Part shown: piece after piece, positions 5,433 to 12,449 of the stretch
Layout: each line of letters begins with the position of its first letter
How positions within the stretch are numbered: the first letter of the stretch is position 1
Assembly: GCA_903916135.1 (NCBI GenBank)
Contig: CAIWVT010000201.1
Span: 1 to 15,284 of the forward strand
Reading direction: 5' to 3'
Length of the DNA stretch: 15,284 nucleotides
DNA from: an uncultured bacterium
GTDB taxonomy: Bacteria > Bacteroidota > Bacteroidia > Bacteroidales > CAIWKO01
The notes under the pieces: generated by a model
What the model saw: only the letters and a program-made list of their open reading frames with translations
Database searches by the model: none
What the model was told of the DNA's origin: nothing
Program-made: the position numbers and the translations under genes

Positions 5433-7490
5433 TTACTTTGCAATCCGAATTCTGGCATCAACAGCAACAACTTTTTCTGCATTGCCCAACAAAGGATTGA
5501 AATCCAATTCTTGTATCTCAGGAGCTGCTTGCAACAAGGCTGACAGGCGCATAATAATGTCTATCAGCAGCTCTTGGTTGATGCCTTTTTGTCCACGAAC
5601 GCCTTCAATGATTTTGTAGCTCTTTAAGCTTTTAATCATGGCACTTGCTTCTTCTTTCCCGATGGGAGATAAACCTGCAGAAACATCTTTCAACACTTCG
5701 ATGAAAATACCACCCAAACCAAACAAAATCATGTGCCCGAACTTGGGTTCGTAATTGGCTCCTACAAAAAGCTCCGTACCGCTCAGCATCGGTTGTATCA
5801 ATATGGCAGTAGTATCTTTAATTTGAATCATACGTTCAAATTCCTTTTCAACCGTTTCAACATTCTTCACATTCAGCACCACGCCACCTACATCTGACTT
5901 ATGAAGCGGACCCACGACCTTCATCACCACAGGGAAGCCTAAGCGTTGTGCTTCTGCTTTGGCACTGTCTTTGTCCGTAACAACAGCTTCTCCCGCACGA
6001 GGAATGCCTGCAGCATCCATCAATTGTTGAATCTCTAAGGGTGAGATATAACCATCAACAGCATTATCAATAATGGAACGGATTTTAGCAGTATCAACCT
6101 GTGGTAATTCAGGAGTAAGGTCATACGATTTGTGGGTGTGATACACTCTTGTAAGGGCTTTGCCTAATACTACTTCATCCGGGAAATTGATTCTACCAAA
6201 GGAAATAAACTCTTTCAATTCTTTTTCCACATTTATGATAGAAGGAAGAACTGAAAAGATAGGTTTCTTACACGATTTTATTTTTTCATTCAACAAACGA
6301 TACACATCGTACACTTCAACCAAACCCGGACTTCCAAAGATGACAATCATGGCATCAATTTCATCAAATTTGTTTTCGCAATAATCAATGATATCTCCTA
6401 ATTGTTCAGCAGTGCCTGTAGCCAAAAAGTCAAAAGGATTGGAAACGGAAGAGCCCGGGTATAATTTCGTGAGCAATTCTTCTGCATCTTTTCCATGTAT
6501 ATGGGGAATCTCTAATCCGCCATTTTCCAAAGTATCTGTAAGCATAACAGCAGGACCACCGGCATGGGTGATGATGGCTATTCTTTTTCCTGTCAATTCT
6601 TTATGGTTGAAGACCGAAGCCACCGTAGTAAATTCTTCACGACCATAACATCTAACGATTCCTGCTTTTCTGAACAAGGCATCCACTGCCACATCCGGAC
6701 TGGCAAGAGCACCTGTGTGGGATGCTGCTGCTCTACTTCCTGCTTGCGAAGTGCCAGACTTTATAGCTGCAATCCGGCAGCCTTTCGAAACCAAAGATGA
6801 AGCATGTTTCAACAACTTCTCCGGATTTTTAATGGTTTCGATATACATCAGTTTGACTCGTGAACTGGTTAAGGGGTCAAAACTTTCATCAAAATATTGC
6901 AACACCTCTTCAACACCCATCTGCGCCGAGTTTCCAATGGAATAAACACTCGAAAATTTCAATCCTTTGGGCATCCCTGCTTCAATAATAAAAACAGCCG
7001 TTGCCCCCGAACCCGAAATCATATCACAGCCATCTTGTCCTAATTTGGGAATCGGTGTGGTGAAAACCCCATGATAATTGTGATTCATAAAGCCAATGCA
7101 GTTGGGCCCAATAAGGCAACCGCCCACAGAATCTATGATGTTTACAATTTTCCGTTCGAGCAAGGCACCTTCTTCATTCTCTTCGCTAAAGCCCGCCGAT
7201 AAAATTATAAAGGCTTTGGTGTTTTTTTGTTGTGCTAGAAATGTAACCGTTTCCAGACATAGTTTTGCAGGAATTGCAATAATAGCCAATTCGGTGTCAG
7301 GAAGTTCATTCAGCGATGGAGTTACGGGAATTCCTTGTGTTATGGTTTCTTTTGGATTAATTACACAAAGTTTTCCTTTATAATTTCCATCTAAAATGTT
7401 TTTCAACACTTTTCCGCCTGGTTTTTTTGTTTCGTTCGAACCGCCTACTATTACAATAGACTTAGGGTTCAGTAGTTGTTGATTAATCAT
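5433..7490 (-). CDS. ADP-forming acyl-CoA (acetyl-CoA) synthetase, fused alpha and beta subunits
   Basis: 685 residues, the normal length for the single-chain form. Residues 1-130 are a CoA-binding Rossmann domain (SIVIVGGSNE at 11-20). Two succinyl-CoA ligase-like domains follow, with the phosphorylatable His258 in the RAAASHTGAL motif. The C-terminal part (about 465-685) is the ATP-grasp module, with VVMKVVGPLHKSDVGGV including His530, and the metal-binding ELDFNPL at 661-667. The enzyme interconverts acyl-CoA + ADP + Pi with a free acid + CoA + ATP, giving substrate-level phosphorylation from acetyl-CoA or branched/aryl-CoA, or activating acids. It acts in the cytosol. All expected catalytic positions are present. 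Substrate choice cannot be told from sequence. It is transcribed alone, divergent from the RHH-like gene; no strong promoter box is visible in the 150-base gap on this strand. Confidence 0.92.
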   Translation of the reverse strand: MINQQLLNPKSIVIVGGSNETKKPGGKVLKNILDGNYKGKLCVINPKETITQGIPVTPSLNELPDTELAIIAIPAKLCLETVTFLAQQKNTKAFIILSAGFSEENEEGALLERKIVNIIDSVGGCLIGPNCIGFMNHNYHGVFTTPIPKLGQDGCDMISGSGATAVFIIEAGMPKGLKFSSVYSIGNSAQMGVEEVLQYFDESFDPLTSSRVKLMYIETIKNPEKLLKHASSLVSKGCRIAAIKSGTSQAGSRAAASHTGALASPDVAVDALFRKAGIVRCYGREEFTTVASVFNHKELTGKRIAIITHAGGPAVMLTDTLENGGLEIPHIHGKDAEELLTKLYPGSSVSNPFDFLATGTAEQLGDIIDYCENKFDEIDAMIVIFGSPGLVEVYDVYRLLNEKIKSCKKPIFSVLPSIINVEKELKEFISFGRINFPDEVVLGKALTRVYHTHKSYDLTPELPQVDTAKIRSIIDNAVDGYISPLEIQQLMDAAGIPRAGEAVVTDKDSAKAEAQRLGFPVVMKVVGPLHKSDVGGVVLNVKNVETVEKEFERMIQIKDTTAILIQPMLSGTELFVGANYEPKFGHMILFGLGGIFIEVLKDVSAGLSPIGKEEASAMIKSLKSYKIIEGVRGQKGINQELLIDIIMRLSALLQAAPEIQELDFNPLLGNAEKVVAVDARIRIAK

Positions 7491-7588
7491 AGCATAAATT
7501 TAAAACATGTTCATTAGAAAAATTGCGCTAAAGTATAAAAATCTTATCAACTTTATGTGTTTTTTTTAAAAAAAATTAAAATTATTCA

Positions 7589-7617
7589 TTGTATAAAAAA
7601 TCAAATGAGTATTTTTA
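7589..7617 (+). promoter_or_regulatory. Candidate promoter of the RHH-like gene
   Basis: TTG at 7589-7591, an 18-base spacer, then TATTTTTA at 7610-7617. The last base departs from the TAnnTTTG consensus. The start codon is 26 bases downstream. Confidence 0.4.
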
Positions 7618-7642
7618 CACCCTCAAGTCAAAACGATAATCT

Positions 7643-7906
7643 ATGTCAACGATCAAAAAAAAGAAAAAAATTAAATACAAAAAGTTTGAGTTTAAGCTAT
7701 CTGTAAATCAAAAGACCCTTATAGATAAGTTTTGCAAGGCAAAAAAAGTGAGTTCAAACAAGATGATAAAATCTGCCATTAAAGATTATATTCGTAAATT
7801 TGCCGATTCCTTGCCGGAAGATGAATACATCGGCGAAAACCAATTACGTTTGTTTGATGTGGAAGAAGATTCTGAAAATTATGAGATAAGCGGAAAGGAA
7901 GATTAG
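7643..7906 (+). CDS. Small basic ribbon-helix-helix-like protein
   Basis: 87 residues. The N-terminus (1-14) is lysine-rich. Next comes a strand-like KKFEFKLS (13-20), a first helix about 21-34, a turn at VSSNK, and a second helix about 40-53 (MIKSAIKDYIRKF). That strand-helix-helix order is the pattern of MetJ/Arc/CopG DNA-binding proteins. The tail is acidic (DVEEDSENYE, 72-81) after a QLRLFD motif that I recall from related small Bacteroidota proteins. It has its own candidate promoter and is divergent from the acyl-CoA synthetase gene. It could be a local repressor, but no target or partner toxin is adjacent. The family call rests on predicted secondary structure and motif memory only. 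Confidence 0.62.
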   Translation: MSTIKKKKKIKYKKFEFKLSVNQKTLIDKFCKAKKVSSNKMIKSAIKDYIRKFADSLPEDEYIGENQLRLFDVEEDSENYEISGKED

Positions 7907-7924
7907 ACAGATTCGCCATTATAC

Positions 7925-7988
7925 TGACAAAATGTCGCAAATGAACTTGTGGCAAATAATTTGTTATGCCATGTTACGTTTACATTTG
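7925..7988 (+). promoter_or_regulatory. grpE-dnaJ control region with overlapping sigma-A and possible sigma-54-like elements
   Basis: TTTG at 7960-7963, a 17-base spacer and TACATTTG at 7981-7988 make a good sigma-A promoter. Overlapping it, TGGCA at 7950-7954 followed by TTTG at 7960-7963 resembles a sigma-54 -24/-12 pair (TGGCA...TTGC), but the -12 C is T here. Just upstream lies a dyad TGACA-AAA-TGTCG (7925-7937). Which element drives expression is not decidable from sequence. No CIRCE operator (TTAGCACTC...GAGTGCTAA) is seen. Confidence 0.45.
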
Positions 7989-8114
7989 ACTAAAAATGAA
8001 TTGTTGTGAGTCGAAAGTCGGAAATTTTGACTGGTGGATCGTAATATATTTATGATAAGCACAAAAATTAAACGCGGAAACGAATGTGTATTGATAAATA
8101 AAAACAAGAAAGAT

Positions 8115-8675
8115 ATGTTGAAGAGCAAAGACAAAAAGCATGACAAAAAACAGACAGAAGGCGCAGACCAAACAGCGGAAACACCTATAACAGCAGAGGT
8201 GCTAACAGACGATACCGACAAAGACAAAATAATCGTGGAACAAAAAGCAAGAATAGAAGAACTCAATGACAAATTCCTAAGGCTATTTGCCGAATTTGAT
8301 AATTATCGCAAACGCACCCTCAAAGAACGCATCGAATTGTTTAAGACGGCTTCATCGGATGTTGTCATTTCCATGTTGCCTGTGTTGGATGATTTTGAAC
8401 GCGCTTTGGATGCCATACCTGATGATGAAGCTAACAAAGCTGTGAAAGATGGCATAGTGTTGATTTATAATAAATACAAAGCAGTGTTGACAAAAGAAGG
8501 GTTGGAAGAAATGATATCCAAAGGCGAGGTGTTTAATGCAGATATACATGAAGCCATTGCCAATGTTGCCGCACCTAACGAAGAGATGAAAGGCAAGATT
8601 ATTGACCAAGTTGAAAAAGGATATTACTTAAACGGTACGATACTCCGTTTTGCTAAAGTTGTTGTGGCAAACTAA
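8115..8675 (+). CDS. grpE: GrpE, nucleotide-exchange factor of DnaK
   Basis: 186 residues from the ATG at 8115, preceded by AAGAAAGAT. A longer frame begins at 8034, but its extra 27 residues are not typical of the family. The N-terminal third is charged and disordered (KSKDKKHDKKQTEG), followed by the long coiled-coil helix of the dimer (about 40-80). It continues through the conserved LRLFAEFDNYRKRT and the SMLPVLDDFERAL segments. The C-terminal beta-wing holds FNADIHEAIAN, then KGYYLNGTILRFAKVVV. GrpE releases ADP from DnaK and acts as a thermosensor in the heat-shock cycle. The 24-base gap to dnaJ indicates one operon. dnaK itself is not in the window. Confidence 0.95.
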   Translation: MLKSKDKKHDKKQTEGADQTAETPITAEVLTDDTDKDKIIVEQKARIEELNDKFLRLFAEFDNYRKRTLKERIELFKTASSDVVISMLPVLDDFERALDAIPDDEANKAVKDGIVLIYNKYKAVLTKEGLEEMISKGEVFNADIHEAIANVAAPNEEMKGKIIDQVEKGYYLNGTILRFAKVVVAN

Positions 8676-8699
8676 ATTATAATTTAAGAAAAAAAATAC

Positions 8700-9839
8700 A
8701 TGACCAAACGTGATTACTACGAGATATTAGGCGTTTCTAAAGGAGCAGATGATGCAGAGATTAAGAAAGCCTATCGTCAGTTAGCATTAAAATACCATCC
8801 GGATAAGAACCCCGGCGACCATGCTTCTGAAGATAAATTTAAAGAGGCAGCGGAGGCGTATGATGTGCTCAGCAACCCTGAGAAAAAGAGTCGTTATGAC
8901 AGATTTGGGCACCAAGGTGTTGGTAGTTCTCAAGGATTTAATGGTGGCGGTGGCATGAGTATGGATGACATATTCAGTCATTTTGGTGACATCTTTGGAG
9001 GTTTCGGAAACTTCGGGGGCGGAGGACAATCGCAACGCAGGAAAGTGAACTACGGAAGCAACCTTAGGGTAAAGATGAAACTGACTTTAGAAGAAATTGC
9101 CTTAGGTGTTGAAAAGAAAATCAACGTCAATAAGTATGTGGGATGCAAACCTTGTAGTGGAACAGGAGCTAAAAATGGCAGTTCTTACAAGACCTGTACC
9201 ACCTGCGGAGGAAGAGGACAGGTGAGTCGAGTGACCAATACATTTTTGGGACAGATGCAGACATCTTCTGTTTGTCCTTCTTGTGGCGGCGAAGGTCAAT
9301 CTATCACAGAGAAATGCACAAGTTGTTTTGGCAATGGCATCATCAAAGGCGATGAAATCATCAGCATTAAGATTCCTGCAGGTGTTGCTGAAGGTATGCA
9401 GCTTTCTATGAGTGGCAAAGGCAATGCGGCTGCTCGCGGCGGACAGCCCGGGGATTTGATAGTGTTGATTGAGGAAATAGACCATCCTGAATTGGTTCGC
9501 GATGGCAACAATTTGTTGTATAATCATTATATCAGTTATCCTGAAGCCGTGATAGGCACCACCGTGGAAGTGCCTACCTTAGAAGGGAAAGCTCGTGTGA
9601 AGATAGAAGCCGGCACCCAATCAGGCAAAATTCTTAAACTTAAAAACAAAGGCTTGCCCTCATTGAACTCTTATGGTCGCGGTGACTTGTTGGTGGGCAT
9701 CAATGTGTGGACACCTCAAGTGCTTTCGAAAGAAGAAAAAGCGATGATCTATAAACTTATGGACTCTGAAAACATAAAACCACAACCCGGACTGAAAGAT
9801 AGAGGCTTCTTTGAAAAGATGCGGGAGTTCTTTCAATAG
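8700..9839 (+). CDS. dnaJ: DnaJ, Hsp40 co-chaperone
   Basis: 379 residues, complete type I DnaJ. The J domain is residues 1-70, with HPD at 33-35, which triggers DnaK ATP hydrolysis. A Gly/Phe-rich linker follows (about 71-110, GGFGNFGGGG). Two zinc-binding sites are formed by four CxxCxGxG repeats beginning at Cys149, Cys166, Cys192 and Cys206. All eight cysteines are present; the last repeat reads CTSCFGNG. The C-terminal beta-sandwich substrate-binding domains complete the protein. It works in the cytosol with DnaK and the GrpE encoded just upstream. The start at 8700 gives the canonical N-terminus MTKRDYYEILGV. Downstream is a repeat-rich spacer without a clear terminator. Confidence 0.97.
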   Translation: MTKRDYYEILGVSKGADDAEIKKAYRQLALKYHPDKNPGDHASEDKFKEAAEAYDVLSNPEKKSRYDRFGHQGVGSSQGFNGGGGMSMDDIFSHFGDIFGGFGNFGGGGQSQRRKVNYGSNLRVKMKLTLEEIALGVEKKINVNKYVGCKPCSGTGAKNGSSYKTCTTCGGRGQVSRVTNTFLGQMQTSSVCPSCGGEGQSITEKCTSCFGNGIIKGDEIISIKIPAGVAEGMQLSMSGKGNAAARGGQPGDLIVLIEEIDHPELVRDGNNLLYNHYISYPEAVIGTTVEVPTLEGKARVKIEAGTQSGKILKLKNKGLPSLNSYGRGDLLVGINVWTPQVLSKEEKAMIYKLMDSENIKPQPGLKDRGFFEKMREFFQ

Positions 9840-9840
9840 A

Positions 9841-9945
9841 GAGGGTAGAGGGTAATTGGGTAAAGGGTAAATGGTAAGCAGGTAAATGGTATTGGGTAAT
9901 CGGGTATATAGTATCGGGCAATTGGTAATTGATACTCAGTAAATA
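9841..9945. repeat. GGGTAA / GGTAAATGG word-repeat tract
   Basis: About 105 bases downstream of dnaJ are built from variations of GGGTAA, GGTAAATGGTA and ATTGGGTAAT (for example GGTAAATGGTA near 9881, GGGTAATCGGGTA near 9895). The spacing is irregular, about 8-11 bases. There is no coding potential and no obvious hairpin terminator. Confidence 0.7.
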
Positions 9946-9995
9946 ATTATCAACGTTGATTCCTATTGTATTTGCACCTTACAATCTTTATTTAT

Positions 9996-10034
9996 AAATC
10001 TAAATTCTAAAATCATAAATCTTAAATAAAAGAA
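9996..10034 (+). repeat. AAATC-word leader before the ABC transporter genes, matching the padR leader
   Basis: Words AAATCTAAAT, TCTAAAATC and AAATCATAAATC (10010-10021) run up to the start codon. The 12-base AAATCATAAATC also occurs at 3085-3096 before padR, and both genes then begin ATGGATATA. A weak TGTATTTG at 9967-9974 is a poor -7 match with no -33 partner. Confidence 0.55.
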
Positions 10035-10985
10035 ATGGATATACTTGTAACCCACAACATCACCAAGCGATTTGCCAATCATGTCGCTTTGAATGGTGTT
10101 TCTATCAGTGTGCCGCAGCAAAGCATTTACGGTCTGTTAGGTCCGAATGGCGCGGGGAAAACCACTTTGATTCGTATCATCAACATGATTACGGGTCCCG
10201 ACGAAGGCGAAGTGTTGCTGAATGGTGAAAAACTCCGTCAGAATCATATAGAGCAGATAGGCTATCTTCCCGAAGAACGCGGTTTGTATAAGAAAATGAA
10301 AGTAGGCGAGCAGGCATTGTATCTGGCACAACTGAAAGGACTTTCGAGGGCTGACGCTATGAAGAAACTCAAATATTGGTTTGAGAAGTTTGAGATTGCA
10401 GGGTGGTGGAATCGTAAGGTGGAAGAACTCTCGAAAGGGATGCAGCAAAAGATTCAATTCATTGTTACGGTGTTGCACGACCCGAAACTACTCATCTTTG
10501 ATGAGCCTTTTAGTGGATTCGACCCTATCAATGCCAACATCATTAAGGATGAAATTATTCGCTTGAAGGAAAACGGCGCCACGATTATCTTCTCTACACA
10601 CAATATGTCGTCGGTGGAAGAATTGTGTGATGACATCGCTTTGATAAACAAATCCAATAAGATATTGGAGGGTAAGGTGAAAGAGATTAAGAATACCTAT
10701 AAAGACAATGTGTATCAGGTGGAACTTACGGGCTATAATCATGAGTTGAAACATCAACTGAACGGTGATTTCATCATAGAACAAGAAGCCCATGCTGATG
10801 ACATTTTGACTGCGAGCATCAAAATCAGGAATGGAAAAACTACCAACGAAATGATACAGGCGTTGATGCAATTTGGTAATGTACATGCCATTCGCGAGAT
10901 TATCCCAACCATGAACGATATTTTTATTGCCAAGGTGAACAACGATACGCTCAAATATAACTCGGCTACTAACCTAACAGAATAA
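10035..10985 (+). CDS. ABC transporter ATP-binding protein, NatA-like
   Basis: 316 residues. Walker A is GPNGAGKT at 36-43. The signature is LSKGMQQK at 132-139, unusual only in the NatA/ABC-2 way. Walker B is LLIFDEP at 152-158 and the H-loop is STHN with His189. IGYLPEERGLYKKM at about 75-88 is the usual Q-loop region of this subgroup. Residues about 215-300 form the extra C-terminal domain seen in ABC-2 type exporters. It powers the permease encoded 6 bases downstream (translationally close, one operon). By analogy with NatAB it could export ions or small molecules; the substrate is not predictable. All motor residues are intact. Confidence 0.93.
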   Translation: MDILVTHNITKRFANHVALNGVSISVPQQSIYGLLGPNGAGKTTLIRIINMITGPDEGEVLLNGEKLRQNHIEQIGYLPEERGLYKKMKVGEQALYLAQLKGLSRADAMKKLKYWFEKFEIAGWWNRKVEELSKGMQQKIQFIVTVLHDPKLLIFDEPFSGFDPINANIIKDEIIRLKENGATIIFSTHNMSSVEELCDDIALINKSNKILEGKVKEIKNTYKDNVYQVELTGYNHELKHQLNGDFIIEQEAHADDILTASIKIRNGKTTNEMIQALMQFGNVHAIREIIPTMNDIFIAKVNNDTLKYNSATNLTE

Positions 10986-10991
10986 ACACGT

Positions 10992-12326
10992 ATGAAAAAG
11001 ACGCTCATTATTATTAAGCGCGAATATTTGTCGCGTGTGAAAAAACGTTCGTTTATAGTGATGACCATATTGGGTCCCATATTGATGGCTTCGCTGATGA
11101 TAGTCCCGTTTTTTATTTCCAAATGGGGTGAGGATACTAAAAACATTGATGTGGTGGACGAAACGGGTATCTATGTAGATCATCTGACAAGCAACAAGTC
11201 GGTGCAATTCAATTATCTGACCAGCGATATCAAAACGGCTAAAGACAATCTGATGAAGTCGGGCAGCTATTGCTTGCTGTATATCCCTAAACCTACCCCA
11301 ACGGATTCAAATTCGGCTAAGCTCTTCTATTCAAACAAACAACCCGGCATCAGTGTGACGAGCTACGTTCACGAAAAGATGAAATATGTGTTGGAAAATA
11401 AGATGCTTCACGATAAATATGGCTTGGATAAGAAGGATATTGAATCGGTGAAGACTTCTATTGACCTGAAGATGGAGAATGTGCAAACGGGAGAAAATAG
11501 TTCACCCGAGTTGACCATGATGATAGGTTTGTTTGCGGGGATTTTGATTTATATCTCCATATTTATGTTTGGTTCGCAGGTGATGCGCGGAGTAATAGAA
11601 GAGAAAACAAGTCGTATTATAGAAGTCATCGTATCGTCGGTGAAGCCTTTTCAGTTGTTGATGGGGAAGATTACGGGCATTGCCTTGGTGGGTTTGACAC
11701 AGTTTCTATTGTGGATTGTATTGACCTTGGGCATCGTTACGGTTTTTCAAGCTTCGGTGTTTACGGCTACAAAGAAAAATGTGACTACAGAACAAAAGGC
11801 AATCAATGTGCAGCAACCTACGCCGATGACGAACACTATAGACAAAAGTGCCCCCAAAGATGAAGATGCCGAGATAATGAATTCGGTGATGCATTCGGTG
11901 GGGAGCTATAACTATGTGATGATTATAGTGATGTTTTTGTTTTTCTTCTTGTTTGGCTATTTGTTGTATGGCGCTTTGTTTGCTGCTATAGGTTCGGCGG
12001 TGGACAATGAGGCGGACACGCAACAGTTTATGATGCCTATCACCATTCCGCTTATCTTGGCGTTTGTGCTTTCGCAAACCATCATCAACAATCCGCAAGG
12101 ACCTTTGGCGTTTTGGTTCTCGATTATCCCGCTGACCTCGCCAATCGTGATGATGATACGTTTGCCTTTTGGAGTGCCTACCTACGAGTTGATACTTTCT
12201 ATGGGTTTGTTGGTGTTGGGCTTTTTGGGTGCCACATGGTTTGCGGCAAAGATTTACCGCACCGGCATTTTGATGTATGGCAAAAAGGTTAGCTATAAGG
12301 AATTGTGGAAGTGGTTGAAGTATTAG
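10992..12326 (+). CDS. ABC-2 type permease, NatB-like
   Basis: 444 residues. The N-terminus is cytosolic (KREYLSRVKKRSF), followed by a first membrane helix at about 22-43. A large extracytoplasmic domain (about 45-172) follows, then helices at about 175-196, 226-254, 306-334, 347-365, 371-387 and 400-421. The cytosolic motif RGVIEEKTSRIIEVIVSSVKP (coupling region, starting near residue 199) is the clearest ABC-2/NatB signature. A polar loop at about 256-305 between two helices is rich in T, Q, P, K and acidic residues and looks like a low-conservation insertion. It pairs with the preceding ATPase (6-base gap) to form one exporter in the inner membrane. The substrate is unknown. Confidence 0.9.
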   Translation: MKKTLIIIKREYLSRVKKRSFIVMTILGPILMASLMIVPFFISKWGEDTKNIDVVDETGIYVDHLTSNKSVQFNYLTSDIKTAKDNLMKSGSYCLLYIPKPTPTDSNSAKLFYSNKQPGISVTSYVHEKMKYVLENKMLHDKYGLDKKDIESVKTSIDLKMENVQTGENSSPELTMMIGLFAGILIYISIFMFGSQVMRGVIEEKTSRIIEVIVSSVKPFQLLMGKITGIALVGLTQFLLWIVLTLGIVTVFQASVFTATKKNVTTEQKAINVQQPTPMTNTIDKSAPKDEDAEIMNSVMHSVGSYNYVMIIVMFLFFFLFGYLLYGALFAAIGSAVDNEADTQQFMMPITIPLILAFVLSQTIINNPQGPLAFWFSIIPLTSPIVMMIRLPFGVPTYELILSMGLLVLGFLGATWFAAKIYRTGILMYGKKVSYKELWKWLKY

Positions 12327-12327
12327 G

Positions 12328-12368
12328 GGTTTAGGCTTTAGACTATTAGACCTTTAGGACTTAGGATA
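12328..12368. repeat. TTTAGG / TTTAGAC word repeats
   Basis: Immediately after the permease stop the DNA reads as variations of TTTAGG, CTTTAGAC, TATTAGAC and CTTAGG at 7-10-base spacing. It is another short word-repeat tract. Confidence 0.6.
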
Positions 12369-12397
12369 GAAGTGTATTCGACTTTTTGTTGTGCGCA

Positions 12398-12432
12398 TAT
12401 TCATCAGATGACTTGGAGTCATCCGATGAATA
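12398..12432. terminator. Bidirectional hairpin between convergent genes
   Basis: TATTCATCAGATGACT (12398-12413) pairs with AGTCATCCGATGAATA (12417-12432) across a TGG loop. This is a 16-bp stem with a single A-C mismatch. It lies between the ABC permease gene (plus, ends 12326) and the T9SS cargo gene (minus, ends 12450). There is no strong T run on either side, so its termination role is inferred from position and stability. Confidence 0.65.
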
Positions 12433-12449
12433 CTACTCACCATATTTCT

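Noticed and set aside
8034..8114. Longer grpE start at 8034
   Set aside because: The added 27 residues are not GrpE-like and overlap the predicted leader; the ATG at 8115 has a better upstream context and gives a normal-length protein.
7907..8114. CIRCE / HrcA operator upstream of grpE
   Set aside because: No TTAGCACTC or GAGTGCTAA half-site is present on either strand.
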